DNA of 64,000 nucleotides from Tetragenococcus halophilus subsp. halophilus DSM 20339. Lineage in GTDB: Bacteria > Bacillota > Bacilli > Lactobacillales > Enterococcaceae. The DNA is taken from assembly GCF_003841405.1 (NCBI RefSeq), contig NZ_PXYA01000003.1:1-64000 (forward strand). Direction: 5' to 3'. The notes below the pieces were generated by a model. It saw only the letters and a program-made list of their open reading frames with translations. It did no database searches and had not been told where the DNA came from. Position 1 is the stretch's first letter. Every line of letters starts with the position of its first letter. The position numbers were made by a program, and so were the translations under genes. This document shows, one piece after another, positions 42,901 to 57,591 of the stretch.

Positions 42901-43818
42901 TTATAATTTTTCTTGAAAGAAAGGCGTTAAGTCTTTCATAATGGTATCTACGGTTTCCGGCTTATCATAAATATCATAATGGGTGGTTTGTGGTAATATT
43001 TTTAGTTGTTTATCGGTCGTTAAAGCTTTATCGTATAATTCATAAGCTGTACGGTAAGCACCAAAAGTCCCTGGAATTTTACCTGCAAAAATAATTAATG
43101 ATTGATCCAACAACTCGTCTGCCAAATGGGTAGCATCCCAACCTGCTACTTCTCCGATATCTGTTACATGATATCTGTTTGTACGGTTTGGATGAGGAGC
43201 ATGTTCTTCATAATAATCGACAGCTTGAATAATATCGATATCTTCCGTGCCGGCATGTTTCCGTTCTTCATGGGAATTAGGTGAGTATTGCGTAAATGCT
43301 GCTTCAGCTCCCATAGCTTCAGCTTCACGTTGTTTTGCAACCATGTGTAAACTATCTAGCGCTGATTGTGGAGACATGTCACCTTCGCGTGTCAACATGC
43401 CATAATTTGCTCCTGTTAATGAAGCAACGGCTTTAATACGTTTTTCGGTCAATGCAGCATTAACTGCATAGCCACCGCCGCCACAAATACCAGCAATTCC
43501 AATACGATCATTATCAACAACATCTAAAGTATTCAAAAAGTCAATCGCCCATTTTACATCATTTACACGATAATAAGGTACTTCAATATATTCGGGTGCT
43601 TCATGTAATTCTCCTTGATGACTTGCGTCAAATACAAAAGTAGCAAACCCATCTTCTGTTAAACGTTTAGCATAAATACTTGAAGTTTGTTCTTTTACAC
43701 TGCTAATAGGATGCATTATCACAATTGTTGGAAGCGCCCCTTGTACATCATCAGGTGTTCTTAAGATTCCAGTCGTTTTTACTTCTCTTATAGGAAACGT
43801 AAACTTCTGTTCATTCAT
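42901..43818 (-). CDS. Alpha/beta hydrolase (dienelactone-hydrolase/YcjY-like)
   Basis: 305 residues. HPISSVKEQ lies near the oxyanion hole, and the nucleophile elbow is GIAGICGGGGYA, where cysteine replaces the usual serine as in dienelactone hydrolases (G-x-C-x-G). The likely catalytic His is in LPQTTHYDIYD near the end. It would hydrolyse an ester or lactone of unknown identity. Divergent from a TetR regulator with a 28-bp inverted repeat between them, so it is probably repressed and inducible. Confidence 0.87.
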   Translation of the reverse strand: MNEQKFTFPIREVKTTGILRTPDDVQGALPTIVIMHPISSVKEQTSSIYAKRLTEDGFATFVFDASHQGELHEAPEYIEVPYYRVNDVKWAIDFLNTLDVVDNDRIGIAGICGGGGYAVNAALTEKRIKAVASLTGANYGMLTREGDMSPQSALDSLHMVAKQREAEAMGAEAAFTQYSPNSHEERKHAGTEDIDIIQAVDYYEEHAPHPNRTNRYHVTDIGEVAGWDATHLADELLDQSLIIFAGKIPGTFGAYRTAYELYDKALTTDKQLKILPQTTHYDIYDKPETVDTIMKDLTPFFQEKL

Positions 43819-43842
43819 AATATCAACCTCACTCTTTTAATT

Positions 43843-43870
43843 CACTCTAGAGTTTTATAACTCTTAAGTG
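43843..43870. promoter_or_regulatory. Inverted-repeat operator between hydrolase and tetR
   Basis: CACTCTAGAGTT and AACTCTTAAGTG are inverted with 10 of 12 matches around TTAT, next to TATAAT at 43871. Candidate TetR site controlling both divergent genes. Confidence 0.7.
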
Positions 43871-43979
43871 TATAATCAAATAATAACAGTTAAACAATAG
43901 ATTTCAATTCATATCTCAGCAGATATGTGTTTTATTACACAGTCTTTGAAAAATGGGTTGTAAAAAGGACGAGATAATA

Positions 43980-44525
43980 ATGGAAAAAGAAGATTTACGC
44001 GTAAAAAAAACCAAACGTAGCATTGAGGAAAGTTTTATGACGTTATTTTATCACTATAATTTCGAACAGATCACAGTAAAAGGTATTACTGAAGAAGCCG
44101 AGATCGGTCGGAAAACATTTTATCTGCACTATTTAGATAAATATGATTTAGTTGATTCAATTGTAAAAAAGGCATTTACGGAATTAGAAGTGATCTGTGA
44201 AAGAAAAAAGGGGTTAGGACTTAAAAAGGGAAGTGAAATTTGGTTCGATTACTTTAATGAACATCGTTTATTTTTTGAACGTTTATTCAAAATTCCAAAT
44301 TCAAATAGCTATAAAAAACAGTTAAAAGAATTAGTTATTAACCAACTTAAAGAAAACATTGATCAAAAACTTATTGAAGATCAGCAACTAGATTTCCAGC
44401 TTTTTTTGCGTTTTTTCGCCAGTGGTATTATTGAATTTATTGAAATTTATATTTCAGACAACACTTATACAAAAGAAGACTTTGTTAAACAAATTATTCC
44501 TTTACTAAAAGGTATATATAAATAA
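43980..44525 (+). CDS. TetR-family regulator
   Basis: 181 residues: HTH KRSIEESFMTLFYHYNFEQITVKGITEEAEIGRKTFYLHYLDKYDLVDSIV (about 10-60) and a helical C-terminal domain (DUF-type TetR_C in low-GC Gram-positives, with FDYFNEHRLFFERLF). The ATG at 43980 follows AAAAAGGA. Divergent from the hydrolase. Confidence 0.9.
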   Translation: MEKEDLRVKKTKRSIEESFMTLFYHYNFEQITVKGITEEAEIGRKTFYLHYLDKYDLVDSIVKKAFTELEVICERKKGLGLKKGSEIWFDYFNEHRLFFERLFKIPNSNSYKKQLKELVINQLKENIDQKLIEDQQLDFQLFLRFFASGIIEFIEIYISDNTYTKEDFVKQIIPLLKGIYK

Positions 44526-44560
44526 AAAAGTCATAAATTAAAATAATTTTTCCCTAAAAA

Positions 44561-44600
44561 AAGTGGTCAAAGTATTTATGTACTTTGACCACTTTCACTG
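44561..44600. terminator. Bidirectional terminator between tetR and the rRNA operon
   Basis: AAGTGGTCAAAGTA and TACTTTGACCACTT pair perfectly around TTTATG. It ends tetR and, on the minus strand, the rRNA-tRNA-Asn transcript. Confidence 0.9.
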
Positions 44601-44610
44601 TTTTATAAAA

Positions 44611-44684
44611 CTCCGGCAGTAGGACTCGAACCTACGACATCATGATTAACAGTCATGCGCTACTACCAACTGAGCTATGCCGGA
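44611..44684 (-). tRNA. tRNA-Asn (GUU anticodon), rRNA operon copy
   Basis: Identical in all 74 bases to 3412-3485. It starts 6 nt after the 5S rRNA and is the last gene of the rRNA operon. Confidence 0.97.
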
Positions 44685-44690
44685 ATAATG

Positions 44691-44806
44691 CGTGGCGATG
44701 TCCTACTCTCACAAGGGGAAGCCCCTCACTACAATTGGCGCTAAGAAGCTTAACGACTGTGTTCGGCATGGGAACAGGTGTCTCCTTCTTGCCATCATCA
44801 CCACAC
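44691..44806 (-). rRNA. rrf: 5S ribosomal RNA
   Basis: The reverse strand reads TGTGGTGATGATGGC, then CACCTGTTCCCATGCCGAAC and GAGAGTAGGACATCGCCACGC, the conserved 5S landmarks, about 116 nt. Confidence 0.95.
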
Positions 44807-44889
44807 AACTTGACGTTGAGTGAACCTTTTGGTTCCCTCAAAACTGGATGAAAAACAACGTCAATGAACCGAAAACCCACAAACCTTTG

Positions 44890-49588
<4,699 letters not shown>

Positions 49589-49763
49589 ATTTGATCGATC
49601 AACACCGTTGATCGTACTTAGCTCTTCAACTTTTTGCTCGCGTGTTGTTCGCGTTTATTGCTTGGTTGCTTCTTCTTTCAAAGAAGCGCCCGACACATTG
49701 GTTCGTTTGCTTGCTTTGTTCAGTTTTCAAAGGTCTACTGCTTGTTGCCGTAGCAACTTTTAT

Positions 49764-49792
49764 ATCTTATCAATTCGACAAGTGTTTGTCAA
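49764..49792 (-). promoter_or_regulatory. rRNA operon promoter P2
   Basis: Minus strand TTGACA (49787-49792), 17-bp spacer, TAAGAT (49764-49769). Confidence 0.75.
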
Positions 49793-49880
49793 TATCTTTT
49801 TGCAAGTTTGAGACAAAATATTTAATCAAACATGTGGTTAACATTTAAACCACAATAACGTTTAATTTAACGCCTTTGTT

Positions 49881-49909
49881 ATAATATCATTTGTTCTTAA
49901 ACTCGTCAA
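49881..49909 (-). promoter_or_regulatory. rRNA operon promoter P1
   Basis: Minus strand TTGACG (49904-49909), 17-bp spacer, TATTAT (49881-49886), about 117 bp upstream of P2; tandem promoters are usual for rrn operons. Confidence 0.75.
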
Positions 49910-50022
49910 CAACTTTTTTTATTAATAAATCTCAAAAAAATGTATTGGCTTATTAAGCACATCTATTAATATAGCAATTCTTTGAGTAAAAATCAATGAT
50001 AAAAATTAATGAAATGAAGAAA

Positions 50023-50065
50023 AACTTTGAAAACGAACTTTTATGCTCAGTTCATTTTCAAAGTT
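50023..50065 (-). terminator. Terminator after the histidine kinase
   Basis: AACTTTGAAAACGAACT pairs with AGTTCATTTTCAAAGTT (one mismatch) and is followed on the minus strand by TTTTCTTC. Confidence 0.85.
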
Positions 50066-50129
50066 CGTTTATTTGTTATTATTTTCTAAAATTTCCAGAA
50101 AAAACCGAGTAAATAATTCGCCCTTTTAT

Positions 50130-51602
50130 TTAAGCCAAAGGAAGACTTATTTTAAAAACCGTTCCTTGACCTAAACTACTTTCCGCTACAATTGTACCTT
50201 TATAATTATCTAATAATTTTTTAACGATCGATAAACCTAAACCATTTCCACCTTTATCCCTGGCTCTTGCTTTATCCACTCGATAAAAACGATCAAAAAT
50301 TTTATTGAGATTTTCTTGCGTAATACCTTCACCAAAATCTTGTATAGCCAATTCTAATTCTGTTTGGTTACGAGAAATGGAAAGGTGGATTTCTTTGCGT
50401 TGGGTAGAATACTTAATTGCATTATCCATGATAATGATTAAAATTTGTTCGAAATGATCACGATAGATTTTCACTGTTTCTTCTTCATTTAAATCATCAT
50501 CAATTGTAAACATAAATTCTGGATATAACATCTTAAAATTGTTAAAGACTTGGTAGACAATCTCTTTAGCTGAAGAAGTTTCGTTTTTATAATAGATATC
50601 GACTTGTTCCGCACGCGAAAGATCCAGCATCTCTTGAACTAAAGTTTTCATCCTAGCAATTTCTTGTAAACTTGCTTCTATTGATTCTTCTAACACTTCT
50701 GGGTCCTCTTTTCCCCATCGCTGCAACATCTTTAAGTGTCCCTCAATAACAGCAACAGGTGTACGTAATTCATGTGAAACATCCTCAACGAATTGTTCCT
50801 GTTGTTCAGTATAAGAACGCATCCGATCTAGCATATCATTAAATATATCTGATAAGTCCGCCAGTTCATCTTTACTTTTTGGTTCAGGAGCATGAATTGT
50901 TGTTTGAGGGTCTTTTTGAATATTTTCCATTGTATTACGTAGTGTCTTCAATGGTTTTAAAAAATGAGCAGATAATAAATACCCCAGAATACTACTTACA
51001 ACTAAGAACAGAATTTCTAATATAATCAAGGTGATAAGCAAGTGATTTCGAATATCATAAAACGAAGAAATATTATAAAAGGCCTGCGCATAACCTATTT
51101 TTTCTCGCGTATCTTTTGAGTAAACTGGCTGTATCAATAAGAAAGCAGCTTGCCCTTTATTTCTTACAAGTGTAGGCCCTTGAGCGTTTTGTGATTGTAA
51201 GTTTAGCGCAGCTTGACTTGTCCTAAAAACTAGTTTTTCTTGTAGATCATAAACATATAAGCTCAGATTAACTTGTCCAAATTCAGATACATAACTACTC
51301 TTTTCTGGAGTGTCTTTTTCTAAATTACTATTTATATCAGGGAATTCAATTAAATTTTCATAAGAAGTCTGTCTATCTAGTTCCTTATTAGCATCAGCTA
51401 AATGAGAAACGGCCTCATAAGTGGTCTGTTCTGCATCTTCTTGCTCTCTTTCAAACATAAGATTAACCGCTGTTTTATATGTAATAACGGCAAAAGCGGT
51501 AATGACTACAAATATAAAGAAAGAACTTGCAAAAGCCCACTTTAACGTCAAAGAAGGTTTTCTAAGTTCTTTTTTCTTACTATTTTTTCTTTTCACGAGC
51601 AC
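50130..51602 (-). CDS. Sensor histidine kinase, CovS/ArlS-like
   Basis: 490 residues: helix 1 (about 18-40), extracellular domain to about 185, helix 2 ([25 protein letters not shown]), HAMP, HisKA with [18 protein letters not shown] (phospho-His), and HATPase with [10 protein letters not shown] (N box), DFGEGI and [13 protein letters not shown] (G boxes). It pairs with the response regulator whose stop overlaps its start; a GTG at 51596 gives a GTGA overlap as an alternative start. It likely senses envelope or osmotic stress; the stimulus cannot be read from sequence. Confidence 0.93.
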   Translation of the reverse strand: MLVKRKNSKKKELRKPSLTLKWAFASSFFIFVVITAFAVITYKTAVNLMFEREQEDAEQTTYEAVSHLADANKELDRQTSYENLIEFPDINSNLEKDTPEKSSYVSEFGQVNLSLYVYDLQEKLVFRTSQAALNLQSQNAQGPTLVRNKGQAAFLLIQPVYSKDTREKIGYAQAFYNISSFYDIRNHLLITLIILEILFLVVSSILGYLLSAHFLKPLKTLRNTMENIQKDPQTTIHAPEPKSKDELADLSDIFNDMLDRMRSYTEQQEQFVEDVSHELRTPVAVIEGHLKMLQRWGKEDPEVLEESIEASLQEIARMKTLVQEMLDLSRAEQVDIYYKNETSSAKEIVYQVFNNFKMLYPEFMFTIDDDLNEEETVKIYRDHFEQILIIIMDNAIKYSTQRKEIHLSISRNQTELELAIQDFGEGITQENLNKIFDRFYRVDKARARDKGGNGLGLSIVKKLLDNYKGTIVAESSLGQGTVFKISLPLA

Positions 51603-52279
51603 ATCACATACCCTGTACCTCGTACTGTTTGTATATAACTTTCTTCATCCGGGAGATCTATCTTATTACGCAAATAACGAATATAAACATCCACAACGTT
51701 TGTTTCGATTTCTGTCTGATATCCCCAAACTTTTTTTAGCAACACGTCTCTTGCTAAAACAACATTTACATTTTCCATTAAAGTTAGTAAAAGTTCGTAT
51801 TCTCGTTTTGTTAGCTCAATAACTTCTGAGCCACGTCTTACGACACGATTTTCTTTTTCTATAACTAAATCACAATAATTAAGCGTCGTCTGTTTGCCAG
51901 AATTTTTGTCTCCTTCAATATCAATGCGACGCAATAAAGCTCGTAACCGTGCCAAAAGTTCCTCAATGGCAAAAGGTTTAACAATATAGTCATCTGCACC
52001 ATGATCTAAACCAGAAACTCGATCGATCACCGAGTCACGAGCAGTCATCATAATAATAGGTGTATTTTTTATTTGACGAACTCTACGACATATTTCTAAG
52101 CCGTTTAACTCGGGTAACATCAAATCAAGCAAAATTGCATCCCAGTCGTTATTTAACGCTGCGTCTAAACCAGTTCTTCCATTATAATGAACCTCGGTAT
52201 CGTAACCTTCATGCTTTAATTCTAATTCAACAAACCGAGCTAAATTTTTCTCGTCTTCAATTATTAGAATACCGCTCAT
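51593..52279 (-). CDS. OmpR-family response regulator, CovR/ArlR-like
   Basis: 228 residues: receiver [23 protein letters not shown] with phospho-acceptor Asp52 ([12 protein letters not shown]), [15 protein letters not shown], and the winged helix [54 protein letters not shown]. Closely similar to streptococcal CovR by recollection. RBS AAGGAG. First gene of a two-gene operon with the kinase. Confidence 0.94.
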   Translation of the reverse strand: MSGILIIEDEKNLARFVELELKHEGYDTEVHYNGRTGLDAALNNDWDAILLDLMLPELNGLEICRRVRQIKNTPIIMMTARDSVIDRVSGLDHGADDYIVKPFAIEELLARLRALLRRIDIEGDKNSGKQTTLNYCDLVIEKENRVVRRGSEVIELTKREYELLLTLMENVNVVLARDVLLKKVWGYQTEIETNVVDVYIRYLRNKIDLPDEESYIQTVRGTGYVMCS

Positions 52280-52330
52280 TAAATTTTATTCTCCTTTTTT
52301 TGGCTTCATTTACTGTATTAACAATAAAAC

Positions 52331-52359
52331 ACTATACAGAGTTTATCATGTCCATACAA
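52331..52359 (-). promoter_or_regulatory. Promoter of the two-component operon
   Basis: Minus strand TTGTAT (52354-52359), 17-bp spacer, TATAGT (52331-52336). Confidence 0.6.
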
Positions 52360-52365
52360 AATAAA

Positions 52366-52410
52366 AAAGAGATTCGTCCGAAAAAAAATTAGAACGGACT
52401 CATCTCTTTC
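52366..52410. terminator. Terminator after gnd
   Basis: AGAGATTCGTCCG pairs with CGGACTCATCTCT (two mismatches) with A- and T-rich flanks on both sides. Confidence 0.75.
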
Positions 52411-52431
52411 TTTTTTTATCGTCATTTTTTC

Positions 52432-53853
52432 TTATTTTTCATCATACCAAGAATAATGGAAAATACCTTCTTTATCTACTCTTTCGTAAGTATGAGCACC
52501 AAAGAAATCCCGTTGTGCTTGAATTAAATTAGCAGGTAATCTTTTCGCACGATAAGAATCAAAATAAGCAATCGCTGAGGAGAATGTTGGTACCGGCACG
52601 CCAGCTTGCACAGCCACGCCTATAACATCTCGCACCGCTTGCTGATATTTTTCCGCAATTTCTTTAAAATAATCATCTAACAACAGATTATCGATATCTG
52701 GATCTTTATCATAAGCATCTGTAATTTTTTGTAGAAATTGTGCACGGATAATACAACCAGCACGCCAAATTTTGGCAATTTCACCAAATGGCAGATTCCA
52801 ATCATACTCATCAGATGCTGCACGCAATTGAGCAAATCCTTGTGCATAACTCATAATTTTGCTGAAATACAACGCTTGGCGAATTTTTTCGAGCAATTCT
52901 TTTTTATCCCCTGTAAAGGAATATTCAGGTGTTTTTTGTAAGATTTCACTTGCTTGTACACGTTCTTGTTTAAAGGCTGAAATATAGCGAGCAAAAACAG
53001 ATTCTGTAATCAAAGGCAGAGGTACACCCAAGTCCAATGAACTTTGACTTGTCCATTTACCAGTACCTTTATTTCCTGCTGAGTCTAAAATCATATCAAC
53101 AATCGGTTGGTCTGAACCTTGGTCATCCTTACGTGTCAAAATATCAGCAGTAATTTCAATTAAGTAACTATCCAGTTCCCCTTGATTCCATTCTGAGAAA
53201 ATATCAGCCATTTCATCAACAGATAATCCTAATACATTTTTCATCAAGTCGTATGATTCAGCAATTAACTGCATATCTCCATACTCAATTCCGTTATGGA
53301 CCATTTTCACATAGTGACCTGCGCCATTAGGACCGATATAAGTAACACATGGTGTACCATCTTCTGCTTTAGCAGCAATTTTTTCTAAAATTGGCGCTAC
53401 TAAATCGTAAGCTTCTTTTTGTCCACCTGGCATGATCGAAGGTCCTTTCAAGGCGCCTTCTTCACCACCGGAAACACCAGTGCCGATAAAGTTAATTCCA
53501 GAGTCCGCTAATTCAGCATTTCTTCGCATCGTATTTTCAAAAAAGGTATTTCCGCCATCGATTAATACATCGCCTTGGTCTAAGTGAGGTAATAGTGATT
53601 GAATCGTTGCATCCGTTCCTTTACCAGCTTTAACCATTAATACAATACGTCGAGGTTTTTCGATTGCATTAACAAATTCTTCTACACTATAGGTAGCTTT
53701 TAAATTTTTATCCGAATTTTCTTCAACAACTGTTTCTGTTTTTGAACCAGTGCGATTATATAACGCAACGGAATATCCGCGACTTTCAATGTTTAAGGCT
53801 AAGTTTTTACCCATCACGGCCATACCGACGACGCCGACTTCTTGTTTTGCCAT
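52432..53853 (-). CDS. gnd: 6-phosphogluconate dehydrogenase, decarboxylating
   Basis: 473 residues, the normal length. It converts 6-phosphogluconate and NADP+ to ribulose-5-phosphate and CO2 in the oxidative pentose phosphate pathway. Seen: Rossmann motif [51 protein letters not shown] (substrate loop), the catalytic lysine in [16 protein letters not shown], and [31 protein letters not shown]. Monocistronic with its own promoter. Confidence 0.97.
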   Translation of the reverse strand: MAKQEVGVVGMAVMGKNLALNIESRGYSVALYNRTGSKTETVVEENSDKNLKATYSVEEFVNAIEKPRRIVLMVKAGKGTDATIQSLLPHLDQGDVLIDGGNTFFENTMRRNAELADSGINFIGTGVSGGEEGALKGPSIMPGGQKEAYDLVAPILEKIAAKAEDGTPCVTYIGPNGAGHYVKMVHNGIEYGDMQLIAESYDLMKNVLGLSVDEMADIFSEWNQGELDSYLIEITADILTRKDDQGSDQPIVDMILDSAGNKGTGKWTSQSSLDLGVPLPLITESVFARYISAFKQERVQASEILQKTPEYSFTGDKKELLEKIRQALYFSKIMSYAQGFAQLRAASDEYDWNLPFGEIAKIWRAGCIIRAQFLQKITDAYDKDPDIDNLLLDDYFKEIAEKYQQAVRDVIGVAVQAGVPVPTFSSAIAYFDSYRAKRLPANLIQAQRDFFGAHTYERVDKEGIFHYSWYDEK

Positions 53854-53895
53854 TTACAGTCCTCCTAAGATTACTTAAATTAATAAACCATTTAT

Positions 53896-53923
53896 ATTAT
53901 AGCGTAAAAATAGTCTTATTCAA
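53896..53923 (-). promoter_or_regulatory. Promoter of gnd
   Basis: Minus strand TTGAAT (53918-53923), 16-bp spacer, TATAAT (53896-53901), 43 bp before the start. Confidence 0.72.
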
Positions 53924-54013
53924 AGAAAACCACCGAGATTTCATGATTTATTATTTAGTTTTTACTAAAACATTCTTTCTTTTATTAAGTAAGTGACTGT
54001 TTATAAGCTAGTT

Positions 54014-55089
54014 CTAAAGATCGGCCTGTTTCCCCTTTTTTTCTTGCCAAGTAACTTTATTTACCTCTGAAAGTTGAAACTTTCGATTCTGCTGCCAATC
54101 ATTTGGTTCTTGAGCATAAGTCTCAAAATCAATTGACTGGACCAGCCATTCCTCCATATCTTCATCAAATTGTAATGTCACAATGGCATTATGGGAAGAA
54201 TTAGATAGTGTTTCTTCTTGTTTATCTTCTTCTGTTTTTAAATCAACAGACAAGGTATTGTCTGTATATAGATCAAATGTGACGGTGGGCTCATCACTTC
54301 CTTCAACTTTAAGCGATTCGGTATTCATGATAAACTCTTGAAAGGATTGTTCAATCGTTTCAGCGTAAGAACGTAATTCGTCAAAAGTATATTGCAATAA
54401 TGCCTGCGTGTCTTTGTGAGCCGCGTCAAGATTTTCAAAATTTAAATCATTTTGGATTCCCTGATTCATAGATACATAATAAGAAACCACTTGTTTTAGT
54501 AATTGTTCTTGAAAATCTTTACTTTGTACAAAAGATTGTTGTTCATCAAAATCAAAGGTTTGATTTTCACTAATAAGGTTTTCCTTATGTTTTTCTTCTG
54601 ATTTTCCATAGATTGAACTGCTAATACCATAAGAAATTTCATAATTAGCACCAATTAATGGCCCCGCTTTTTCATTCTTATTTTCCACTAAATGGCTTCC
54701 AACTGATAATGTCGCCGTTGTTGTATCTGCTATTTCTAAGTCTACATAACGTGGGTATGGCAAAAATTGTGTGGGTTTCATCCAATCGTCTTGATTTTTA
54801 GGAGTAAAAATTTTCGAATTAGTCACATATTTCTCTATATTCTTTTTTTACTCTCACCCGAAAAATTACCCGCAAAAATCGCAAAAGTCCGTTTATTTAT
54901 TTTCTTTCCATCAGCAAAGCTTGGAACAACTTCTTTAAACTGTTCATAATCTTTTTTCTCAATCGCCTCTGTCAGTATTTTCACCTGATGTTTTGTAGAG
55001 TTTTTCCAGTAGTTCCACCCTAACATGACGATAACAACGCTCAATAGCACAGCAAATATTAAGATGATCTTTTTTATTTTATTGGTCAC
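54014..55089 (-). pseudogene. TcaA-like membrane protein, frameshifted in an A7 tract
   Basis: GTG at 55089 (GGAGG upstream) gives TNKIKKIILIFAVLLSVVIVMLGWNYW, one membrane anchor, then TEAIEKKDYEQFKEVVP and a stop. The tract T7 at 54843-54849 (A7 in the gene) lacks one base; with it the reading continues KKNIEKYVTNSKIFTPKNQDDWMKPTQFLPYPRYVDLEIADTTTATLSVGSHL... to 54014. The PRYVDLEI... GPLIGANYEISY pattern is that of the TcaA family (envelope proteins linked to glycopeptide response). The usual N-terminal zinc ribbon is absent. Confidence 0.75.
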
Positions 55090-56185
55090 CTAATCCTCCC
55101 ATAAAACCAGATATTAACCCTTTATAATCATAATTATCATTTGAATCTGAAGTATCGACTGTCCACGTACCATCTTCTTGCGTTAAATTTATTTTATAAC
55201 CATCTGCAGACATATACTGCGGCTGTTCTACATCTTCCTCGTTAAGTTGTTCTGGAAGCTCCTGCAAAATATATTTTTCGGCATCTTGTTGCGCCTTTTC
55301 ATAATCGTCATATTTCCCTTTGTTTTCGTCAACAAATTTATTCGTAATAGCTTCAAAGTCAATTTTATTAAAATCAATCACTTCTGGTTTTACATAAACA
55401 GATGCATGAGTAGGCGTCAAGGAGGCCATGGTATATTCAACATTTGCTTTTTCCTGATTCGTCTTTTCAAATGCTTCAACTGCTTTTTGTAGCTCACCAT
55501 CTGAAGGAGAGTAAGCATCAAATTCATTTTTTAATTCATCAATAAAACTTTGGTTAAAATCTGCATGTTCTTCTTCAGTATTATTTTCTAATTGTACTTG
55601 CGTATCACTGTCTGAATCTTCTGTATTTTCATCAGCCAAAAATACTTGAGAAATATACTGATCCATCACTTCTTGAACATCTTCTGAAGGATCATTATAA
55701 TCTGATGGATCTAATGCAATTTCCACTTCTTCTGCATCGGCTTCTTCGTCTTGAGAAGCTGTTGGTGCATATTGTAAATTATATTTTTTATCTTTATCTA
55801 CTTTAAATACTACATAACCCGAAGTACTTTTTCCTCCAGATAAGTTTGTTCCTCGAAACATTTCAAAGTCATCATCATCTGTATAGATATCAGCATTAGA
55901 AATCTGATTATCATCACTATCATAAAGCGATAATTCGCTTGCTGATACCTGTAAGGTCTCTTCGGTATTATTCTTAATGCCCACATTTAGAGCTAGATAA
56001 CCTTCTCCATCTTCAACTGTTTCGCCGTCTTGTAAAACATAGTCTCCTTGATTAATTTTAACTGTAGCATCCTCTGTTTTACCTTCGGAATTATCTTCCT
56101 CAGCGTTATTGTCACTCCCACCGCAACCAGCCAACGCTAATGTACTTGCCAACATAACCAACTTAATAACATTTCTTTTCTTCAT
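55079..56185 (-). CDS. Lipoprotein with DUF4352/DUF5105-like domains
   Basis: 368 residues: signal peptide KKRNVIKLVMLASTLALAGC with lipobox LAGC, then GGSDNNAEEDNSEG. Residues 40-145 are an immunoglobulin-like DUF4352-type domain (VGIKNNTEETLQVSASELSLYDSDDNQ), and residues 195-365 a DUF5105/5068-like region ending DGTWTVDTSD. Very acidic, typical of surface proteins. Overlaps the TcaA-like gene by 11 nt, so the two form an envelope operon. Confidence 0.8.
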   Translation of the reverse strand: MKKRNVIKLVMLASTLALAGCGGSDNNAEEDNSEGKTEDATVKINQGDYVLQDGETVEDGEGYLALNVGIKNNTEETLQVSASELSLYDSDDNQISNADIYTDDDDFEMFRGTNLSGGKSTSGYVVFKVDKDKKYNLQYAPTASQDEEADAEEVEIALDPSDYNDPSEDVQEVMDQYISQVFLADENTEDSDSDTQVQLENNTEEEHADFNQSFIDELKNEFDAYSPSDGELQKAVEAFEKTNQEKANVEYTMASLTPTHASVYVKPEVIDFNKIDFEAITNKFVDENKGKYDDYEKAQQDAEKYILQELPEQLNEEDVEQPQYMSADGYKINLTQEDGTWTVDTSDSNDNYDYKGLISGFMGGLGDQ

Positions 56186-56219
56186 ATAAAACAGCCCCCT
56201 AACATAATAAATAAAATAA

Positions 56220-56572
56220 AAACAAACACTTCATTTGTCCTATTATACCTCATTTTTTTATAAAATGTCTACATGTCAGAACACAAACAATAAACGATTG
56301 TATAAAACAGCCACAATTTATTCTTTAAAATAACATTGATGTTTTTATAAAAAAACAAAACGAACAAAATAAATATAAATCATTTTTTATTTATTTTCAG
56401 GGGAATTATCGTTCAATTAAACCATTAACAGGTAAAAATTATAATAATCAAGATGGTAAGTTGCTCTTATGAAAAACATTTCGTTATTTAAAATAAGTTC
56501 GGCAAAATAGCCTAAGGTTAATCGTTTATTTTTATTTCCCCATACTACTTTTTAAAATATCTTTATTGCACA
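56220..56572. other. AT-rich non-coding stretch
   Basis: About 350 bp between the lipoprotein start and the rpmF terminator. It should contain the lipoprotein promoter near its right-hand neighbour, but no clear hexamers or gene are visible to me. GCCTAAGG at 56510 repeats an arm of the terminator. Confidence 0.4.
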
Positions 56573-56608
56573 AAAAACCTTAGGCACCATGGTCAGCCTA
56601 AGGTTTTT
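56573..56608 (-). terminator. Terminator of the yceD-rpmF operon
   Basis: AAAAACCTTAGGC and GCCTAAGGTTTTT pair perfectly around ten bases, 24 bp beyond the rpmF stop. Confidence 0.92.
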
Positions 56609-56631
56609 GCTCATTTTCTATTTAAATGAAT

Positions 56632-56814
56632 CTATGCTTCTTCTTTTGCGGTAACGTCTTTACCATCATAATAGCCACAATTTGCGCATACATGATGACT
56701 TTTTTTCATTTCACCACAATTTGGACATTCGTTCAATCCAGTAATCGTCATTTTGTGATGAGTACGGCGTTTCGCTTTTTTTGACTTCGAAGTTTTTCTA
56801 GCTGGTACTGCCAT
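56632..56814 (-). CDS. rpmF: 50S ribosomal protein L32, zinc-binding form
   Basis: 60 residues: [21 protein letters not shown] and the zinc ribbon [20 protein letters not shown] with all four cysteines (C+ form). RBS AGGAGG. It lies 53 nt after yceD, the usual pairing. Confidence 0.98.
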   Translation of the reverse strand: MAVPARKTSKSKKAKRRTHHKMTITGLNECPNCGEMKKSHHVCANCGYYDGKDVTAKEEA

Positions 56815-56867
56815 TTACTACACCTCCTTGTAGTGTGATCTATCTATTCAAAGTTTGCTTGAGGTAA

Positions 56868-57437
56868 TTAATCATCTGTGTCATCTTCTTTTAAATCTTC
56901 TAATAATGAAGATAAATCTGCAAGACGAGGATCTGTACTTTTTTCTTTTTCCGCTTCTTTTTGTTTATTGTACTCTTCTTCTGAAATTACAGCCCAATCA
57001 TCGCCCGAAGGCATTGTGCCATATTTTCTTTCTTCTTCAGTGAGCACTTGCACGGGAATTTCAAGTAATATATTATCAGCAACCGAATCACTTAAGTCCA
57101 ATTGCTGGTTTTCTAACAGCAATATCTCTTCAACTGATACTGTTTCATCTAGTTGTGCATACTGCTCTGGTGTCATAAACACTTCATCTACCGAAAAATT
57201 CATTGGTAATTCTACAGGCTCAAGTGAACGAGACGAAGGCAAAGTGATAGTTGTTGTAACTATATAATGTAAAATATAATCTTCTTTTTCTACCACAACC
57301 AAACCCTCAACCTGTACAGGTGCAAGGTCTAAAATTTGTTTGTCTCGAGTCATCAATTCATTTTTAAGGTCAAGTGTTTCATTAAACTGCAGCGGTGTTT
57401 CTTGGTTTTTTCTTAATTCTGCTAAAGACCATTTCAT
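56868..57437 (-). CDS. yceD: DUF177/YceD family protein
   Basis: 189 residues: KWSLAELRKNQETPLQFNETLDLKNELM, VEGLVVVEKEDYILHYIVTTTITLPSSRSLEPVELPMNFSVDEVF, and an acidic tail EDLKEDDTDD. YceD proteins accompany rpmF throughout bacteria and are linked to 23S rRNA accumulation and ribosome assembly. Strong promoter upstream. Confidence 0.93.
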   Translation of the reverse strand: MKWSLAELRKNQETPLQFNETLDLKNELMTRDKQILDLAPVQVEGLVVVEKEDYILHYIVTTTITLPSSRSLEPVELPMNFSVDEVFMTPEQYAQLDETVSVEEILLLENQQLDLSDSVADNILLEIPVQVLTEEERKYGTMPSGDDWAVISEEEYNKQKEAEKEKSTDPRLADLSSLLEDLKEDDTDD

Positions 57438-57464
57438 TTATTTCACCCCTAAGCAACAAGAGCT

Positions 57465-57493
57465 ATTATACAGACGGAAATTATCTTTGTCAA
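57465..57493 (-). promoter_or_regulatory. Consensus promoter of yceD-rpmF
   Basis: Minus strand TTGACA (57488-57493), 17-bp spacer, TATAAT (57465-57470), a perfect sigma-A match. Confidence 0.9.
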
Positions 57494-57591
57494 CGAAATA
57501 TTCGTCACCTGTAAACTCTAAAATGGAAGTAAATATTGCTCTTTTTAGCCGCTATTTACTTACTAATCATAACTAAACAGTTCTATTTTAA

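Noticed and set aside
3412-44684. The two identical tRNA-Asn genes as ends of one 41-kb genomic island
   Set aside because: The flanks of the two copies differ immediately outside the tRNA, no integrase is associated with either, and one is a normal member of the rRNA operon. Multicopy tRNA-Asn is the simpler explanation.
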